From: an uncultured Opitutia bacterium
Lineage (GTDB): Bacteria > Verrucomicrobiota > Verrucomicrobiia > Opitutales > UBA953
Length of the DNA: 34,088 nt
NCBI GenBank assembly: GCA_903913915.1
Contig: CAIWNE010000091.1
Coordinates: forward strand, 1-34,088
Reading direction: 5' to 3'
Shown: positions 30,509 to 34,088 of the stretch, one piece after another
Position numbering within the stretch: the stretch's first letter is position 1
How the letters are laid out: every line of letters starts with the position of its first letter
Program-made: the position numbers and the translations under genes
The notes under the pieces: generated by a model
What the model was told of the DNA's origin: nothing
What the model saw: the letters and a program-made list of their open reading frames with translations, nothing else
The model's database searches: none

Positions 30509-31312
30509 CTATCTGCCGGCGACGCCCAGAGACCATCCGTCCCGGCCCTTGGCCAGACGCACCTTGCGGCCGAAGAGCTTCGTCAGCGCCGCGGGCTTCA
30601 GGACCTCGCCCATCTTGCCGGCGGCGAGGGCCGACCCGTTCCGCAGCAGCAGCGCGTGCGTGAACGTCGGAAGGATCTCCTCGACGTGGTGGGTGACGAA
30701 CACGATGGCCAGGCCAGGCTTGAGCTTCGGCAGGCGCCTCACCAGAGACAGGAACTCGGCGCGGGCGACCGGGTCGAGGCCGGCGCAGGATTCGTCGAGG
30801 ATCAGCAACGCCGGATCGGAAGCCAGGGCGCGGGCGATGAGCACGCGCTGGCGTTCGCCCTGAGAGAGATGCCCCCACGGCCGCGCGGCGAGTCCGCCGA
30901 CCTTGAGCAGACGGAGCAGACGACGAGCGAGCGCGAGCGTCGCGGGCTTCGGGCGCCGCCAGAGATTGATGAGCCCGTCGACGCCGCCGGCCACGACGGA
31001 GAGCGACGGTTCGGCGGGTTGGATCATCGCGGCGACGGAAGGCCCCACGAGGCCGATACGACGACGCAGCTCGCGCCAGTCGCTGCGACCGAACGTCTCG
31101 CCGAGGACCGAGAGCGAACCAGAGGTCGGCGCGAAATATCCCGTGAGCGCCGCGAGCAGCGAGGATTTTCCGGAACCGTTCGGGCCGAGGATCACCCAAT
31201 GCTGGCCAGGCTCCACGCGCCAGCTCAGTCCGCGCAGGATCACCTTGTCCTCGCGCGCGATGCGCAGGCGGGAGACTTCGAGCACGGGGACTGGGGCGAC
31301 GGCACGGGACAC
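30509..31312 (-). CDS. ABC transporter ATP-binding protein without a local permease
   Basis: A 267-residue ABC ATPase. Walker A GPNGSGKSS (43-51), signature LSQGERQRV (149-157), Walker B LLILDES (169-175, Glu174), D-loop AGLD (177-180) and H-loop histidine at 208-209 (VTHHVEE) are all intact. It resembles the ModF/YbhF-like group of stand-alone ATPases (sequence VLEVSRLRI..KVILRGLSWRVEPGQHWVILG). The usual Q-loop glutamine is not obvious in IGLVGPSVAAMIQ. No transmembrane partner is encoded in the window, so the substrate is unknown; the permease may be elsewhere, or the protein may not be a transporter subunit. Confidence 0.9.
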   Translation of the reverse strand: MSRAVAPVPVLEVSRLRIAREDKVILRGLSWRVEPGQHWVILGPNGSGKSSLLAALTGYFAPTSGSLSVLGETFGRSDWRELRRRIGLVGPSVAAMIQPAEPSLSVVAGGVDGLINLWRRPKPATLALARRLLRLLKVGGLAARPWGHLSQGERQRVLIARALASDPALLILDESCAGLDPVARAEFLSLVRRLPKLKPGLAIVFVTHHVEEILPTFTHALLLRNGSALAAGKMGEVLKPAALTKLFGRKVRLAKGRDGWSLGVAGR

Positions 31313-31362
31313 GGCGTAAGGCTATGGAGCAAGCCGAGGTCGCTTCCAAGCCGCAACCACGC

Positions 31363-31390
31363 TTGCCCTCGTTCGGAATGGGGCTACCCC
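31363..31390 (+). promoter_or_regulatory. Candidate promoter of the hydrolase gene at 31399
   Basis: TTGCCC (31363-31368) and TACCCC (31385-31390), spaced 16; the ATG follows eight bases later. The -10 is weak but the spacing matches the other candidates. Confidence 0.3.
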
Positions 31391-31398
31391 TTTTGGTC

Positions 31399-32136
31399 AT
31401 GCGCCGGTACCCCGTCCTGCTCCTCGTCCTGCTCTCCGCCGTCGTCGGCGCCGCCGAACCAGCGGCCCCTGCGCCCAAGACGACCCCGGCGGACCTCGTC
31501 ATCAAGGAAGGCGTCGAGACCCGCATCGCCTGCGACCACAACGGCGGCTACTCCAAGTACGCCGGCATCTATCACTACCGCGTCGTGCTGCCCAAGGGTT
31601 ATCACGGCGACACGACCAAGACCTGGCCGGTGATCTTCATCGCCTCGCCCGGCGGCAACGCGTCGATGGGCAACATGGCCGACTGGATCAAGAAGCACGG
31701 CTACATCGCCATCCTCCTCGACGAATCCAAGAACGGCCCGTGGGATCCGAGCGTCGGCAACTTCCTCGCCGCGAACCAGGACGTCATGAAGCGCTTCCGC
31801 ATCGGCGAAGGCCGCAAGGTCTGCACCGGCTTCTCCGGCGGGTCGCGCGCGAGCTCCGTCTTCGTGAGCATCGGCGACAACTTCGGCGGCGTGGTGCTGC
31901 AAGGCGCCGGCGTCGGCACGCTCGACAACGGCATCCAGGGCCTCCGCGGCGTGCAGATCCCCGCCGTCGCGCTGACCATGGGGAAGAAGGACCCCAACCG
32001 CGGCGAGATCAAGACCCTGCGCGAGACGCAGGGCGACCGCCTGCAGGTCTTCGAATTCGAAGGCGGCCACCAATGGGCCCCCAAGGAGACGGTCGAGAAA
32101 GCCCTCGATTACGTCGACGCCAAGCTGCCGAAGTAA
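31399..32136 (+). CDS. Secreted alpha/beta-hydrolase (esterase-like)
   Basis: A 245-residue exported protein (signal ~1-19, MRRYPVLLLVLLSAVVGAAE). The mature part is an alpha/beta-hydrolase: strand YRVVLPKGYHG, WPVIFIASPGGNASMGN (oxyanion region), nucleophile elbow TGFSGGSRASSVF (Ser146 in GxSxG), GGVVLQGAG, VALTMGKKDPNRGEIKTL (probable acid) and FEFEGGHQWAP (catalytic His). It resembles secreted esterases and polyester or feruloyl esterases, but the substrate is not readable. The ATG at 31399 gives a clean signal peptide; an upstream in-frame ATG at 31324 would bury it. The next hydrolase begins 51 bases later. Confidence 0.85.
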   Translation: MRRYPVLLLVLLSAVVGAAEPAAPAPKTTPADLVIKEGVETRIACDHNGGYSKYAGIYHYRVVLPKGYHGDTTKTWPVIFIASPGGNASMGNMADWIKKHGYIAILLDESKNGPWDPSVGNFLAANQDVMKRFRIGEGRKVCTGFSGGSRASSVFVSIGDNFGGVVLQGAGVGTLDNGIQGLRGVQIPAVALTMGKKDPNRGEIKTLRETQGDRLQVFEFEGGHQWAPKETVEKALDYVDAKLPK

Positions 32137-32187
32137 GCGGTCGGTCTTGCCAACGCGCGGACGCGCGGACATCAAGGACGCATCCCC

Positions 32188-33276
32188 ATGCGTTCCGCCC
32201 TCGCCTGCCTGCTCCTCGGCCTCGTCGCGTCCTTCGCCGCCGAAGCCCCGCTGAAGTTCAACGACCCGAAGCCGCAGGCCTACCAGCTCAAGGCCCGCGC
32301 CAGCGAGATCGACAAGCGTTGCAAGCCCCACCCCGAGATCGACTTCGTCTTCGAGAAGGGCGGCAAGCCGGCCGACACCGAGGTCGCCACGGTCGACACG
32401 CGCGTCGCGCCCCGCGGGCAACTGGTCATCTGGCTGATGGGCTTCAACCAGGTCCAGGCCGAACTCCTCAACAGCTACGGCCTCCACTACCTCCAGGTCA
32501 GCTACGCCAACGGCTGGTTCGGCAAGCTCAACACCGAGCCCGCCGACGACCCCCAGCATCTCGGCAACATCCGCCTCGAGGCCACCGCCGGCGTCGACGC
32601 CAGCAAGGACATCGACATCCCCCTGCCCGACTGCATGCAGGAACGCGCCTTCCAGTTCGTGAAGCACCTCGCCAAGACCCACCCGCAGGGCAAGTGGGAG
32701 ACTTTCCTGACCAAGGACGGCAAGGGCCTCGAATGGGAGAAGATCATCATCTCCGGCTCGTCGCATGGCGCCACCTCCTCCGCCCGCTTCGGCCTGCACC
32801 AGAAGGTCGCGCGCGTCGTGATGCTCTGCGGCCCTCGCGATAACCTCGAGGATTGGCAGGCCGGCCCCTCGGCCACGCCCAAGAACCGTTTCTTCGGCTA
32901 CAGCCACGTGCTCGATGGCGGCTGGACGGGCGACCACTACCCTCGCTCCTGGCTGCTGATGGGCCTCAACAAGTTCGGACCGATCGTGAATACCGAGAAG
33001 GAGAAAGCTCCTTACGGATACTCGCGTCGCCTCATCACCGACGCACCGCTCAAGGGCACCGACAAAGAGCAGGCCGCGCGCGGCCATGGCTACGTGACGC
33101 CGAGCAAGGGCTCTCCCAAGGATGCCTCCGGCAAATTCCTCCAAGATGACGTGTGGCGCTACCTCTACACCTCCGACGTCGAGAAGGTCGGACAGCCTGT
33201 CCCCGCCGAAACGGGCGTGAAGATGGACCAGCGCGCGGACGCCAAGCCGAAGTCGCCGGCCGCGAAGAAGAAGTAA
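32188..33276 (+). CDS. Secreted alpha/beta-hydrolase-like protein (BPSS1187-like)
   Basis: A 362-residue exported protein (signal ~1-18). It contains a serine-nucleophile elbow SGSSHGATSSARFG (Ser192) and a hydrolase core (GQLVIWLMGFNQVQAELL, VARVVMLCGPRDNLEDW), with a C-terminal part rich in charged residues, as in the BPSS1187-type family of probable alpha/beta-hydrolases found in Planctomycetota and Verrucomicrobiota. The late HGYVTPSKGSPKDASGKFLQDDVWRYLY may form the binding side. The last residues are PKSPAAKKK, a Lys tail also present on the ThuA-like protein at 5006. Probably co-transcribed with the hydrolase at 31399. The substrate is unknown. Confidence 0.82.
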   Translation: MRSALACLLLGLVASFAAEAPLKFNDPKPQAYQLKARASEIDKRCKPHPEIDFVFEKGGKPADTEVATVDTRVAPRGQLVIWLMGFNQVQAELLNSYGLHYLQVSYANGWFGKLNTEPADDPQHLGNIRLEATAGVDASKDIDIPLPDCMQERAFQFVKHLAKTHPQGKWETFLTKDGKGLEWEKIIISGSSHGATSSARFGLHQKVARVVMLCGPRDNLEDWQAGPSATPKNRFFGYSHVLDGGWTGDHYPRSWLLMGLNKFGPIVNTEKEKAPYGYSRRLITDAPLKGTDKEQAARGHGYVTPSKGSPKDASGKFLQDDVWRYLYTSDVEKVGQPVPAETGVKMDQRADAKPKSPAAKKK

Positions 33277-33321
33277 GCGGACGCAGGGACGGCTTGCCCT
33301 CGGCGGGCTTTCGGCTGTTGG

Positions 33322-34029
33322 ATGGTCGCGTTCACCGTGGCCATCCGCATCGACCTCGTCACCCTCTTCCCGGCCATGGCCGACGGCTTCCTCCAGGAGT
33401 CCGTCATCGGCAAGGCCATCGACAAGGGCCTGATCGCCTTCAAGGCCCACGACCTTCGCGCCTACTCCAAAGATAAGCACCGCAAGGTCGACGACATGCC
33501 TTACGGGGGCGGACCGGGCATGCTGATGACCTGCCAACCCCTCTTCGATGCGGTCGACGCCCTGGCCACGCCGGACTGCGAAGTGGTCTATCTTTGCCCG
33601 GATGGTGAACAATTGACCAATAAGCTGGCCAAGGAACTGGCCCAAAAGAGCCACCTTATCCTCATTTCGGGCCATTATGAGGGGATCGACCAGCGCTTCA
33701 GGGACCGGAAGGTCACCCGGGAGGTCTCTATCGGCGATTACGTGCTTACGAACGGCACTTTGCCCGCCTGCGTCCTGGTCGATTGCCTCGGCCGGCAGAT
33801 CCCCGGCGTACTCGGGGAGGAAAACTCCTTGACGGGGGATAGTTACAACGGCAAGTTGCTCGCCTTTCCGCAGTTCACCCGACCCGCTGTTTATGATGGT
33901 CTCGAGGTGCCCCCCGTCCTCCTAGGAGGAAACCACGCCGAAATCGAAAAATGGCGTCGGGAAAGGCAAATAGAGAAGACAAAGCAACGCAGACCGGACC
34001 TGATGAAAGACCAAGAACACCAGCCATGA
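33322..34029 (+). CDS. trmD: tRNA (guanine-37-N1)-methyltransferase
   Basis: Methylates G37 next to the anticodon using SAM, preventing frameshifting; SPOUT-class homodimer, cytoplasmic. The 235-residue length is normal. Motifs: IDLVTLFPAMADGFLQESVIGKAI, RKVDDMPYGGGPGMLM, LILISGHYEGIDQRF and the trefoil-knot SAM-binding SIGDYVLTNGTLPACVLVDCLGRQIPGVLGEENS. The family usually starts at the residues just before RIDLVTLFP, so a GTG at 33337 is an alternative to the ATG at 33322. The stop overlaps the start of the next gene (ATGA at 34026-34029), as expected for trmD-rplS. The usual upstream rpsP and rimM are absent; secreted hydrolases sit there instead. Confidence 0.96.
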   Translation: MVAFTVAIRIDLVTLFPAMADGFLQESVIGKAIDKGLIAFKAHDLRAYSKDKHRKVDDMPYGGGPGMLMTCQPLFDAVDALATPDCEVVYLCPDGEQLTNKLAKELAQKSHLILISGHYEGIDQRFRDRKVTREVSIGDYVLTNGTLPACVLVDCLGRQIPGVLGEENSLTGDSYNGKLLAFPQFTRPAVYDGLEVPPVLLGGNHAEIEKWRRERQIEKTKQRRPDLMKDQEHQP

Positions 34030-34088
34030 GCAACCATCCCCTCATCCAATTTGCCACCCAGCCCCAGCTGAAGACCGCCCGCGGCGAC
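34026..34088 (+). CDS. rplS: Probable 50S ribosomal protein L19, N-terminal fragment
   Basis: Only 21 codons before the window ends: MSNHPLIQFATQPQLKTARG and on. The NPLI...QLK-type N-terminus and the position directly after trmD, with a 4-base start/stop overlap, fit ribosomal protein L19. The diagnostic FRPGDTVRV segment lies beyond the edge, so the call rests largely on gene order. Confidence 0.6.
   Translation, partial: MSNHPLIQFATQPQLKTARGD

Overview
The window is about 34 kb of GC-rich, gene-dense bacterial chromosome. It most likely comes from a Verrucomicrobiota (perhaps Opitutae-like); Planctomycetota is the main alternative. The argument is the gene families: three large secreted PSCyt1/DUF1549/DUF1553 cytochrome-type proteins, two Tat-exported DUF1501 proteins, a ThuA-like protein and a DUF1080 (3-keto-disaccharide hydrolase family) protein, all typical of that superphylum, mixed with ordinary housekeeping genes (panC, trmD, probable rplS). 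No rRNA, tRNA, CRISPR, transposase or phage gene was seen.

Layout. 1-1141 (-): xylose isomerase, cut by the window edge and carrying an apparent one-base frameshift near 395. 1289-2131 (+): panC, stop-to-stop with a DMT-type permease (2132-3007, -). 3123-4949 (+): a coiled-coil protein with a C-terminal YacP/NYN-like nuclease domain. 5006-6696 (-): ThuA-like protein and a small exported protein of five 20-residue repeats. 6808-14911 (-): DUF1501 plus two adjacent paralogous di-haem PSCyt1/DUF1549/DUF1553 proteins; a perfect 19-bp-arm inverted repeat lies between the paralogs. 15069-16181 (+): glycerate kinase. 16171-21215 (-): tight operon of lactonase-like lipoprotein, a third PSCyt protein with an extra beta-sandwich insertion, and a second DUF1501. 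21530-22483 (+): an unusual sigma-70 factor, followed by a single c-haem secreted protein (22517-23827). 23892-25864: GDSL hydrolase, cupin, DUF1080 protein. 25949-27874 (+): S9 prolyl-oligopeptidase. 28134-28940 (+): orphan with an Arg-rich N-terminus. 28947-31312 (-): phytoene-desaturase-like FAD oxidoreductase and a lone ABC ATPase. 31399-33276 (+): two secreted alpha/beta hydrolases. 33322-34088 (+): trmD and the start of a probable rplS.

Working together. The exported DUF1501/PSCyt sets, lactonase, DUF1080, ThuA-like protein, secreted esterases and peptidase, with cytoplasmic xylose isomerase and glycerate kinase, suggest a lifestyle of degrading complex polymers in the periplasm or at the cell surface, with some steps coupled to c-type cytochrome electron transfer. 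This is inference from family membership and context; no substrate can be read from the sequence.

Expression signals. Many genes lack a clear Shine-Dalgarno. Several starts have a TTG-N19-TANNNN promoter-like pair, and in three genes (panC, the NYN protein, the cupin) the -10 lies exactly six bases before the ATG, implying leaderless mRNAs. The best candidates for undescribed biology are the coiled-coil/NYN protein, the divergent sigma factor, the repeat protein and the inverted-repeat element at 11581-11677.
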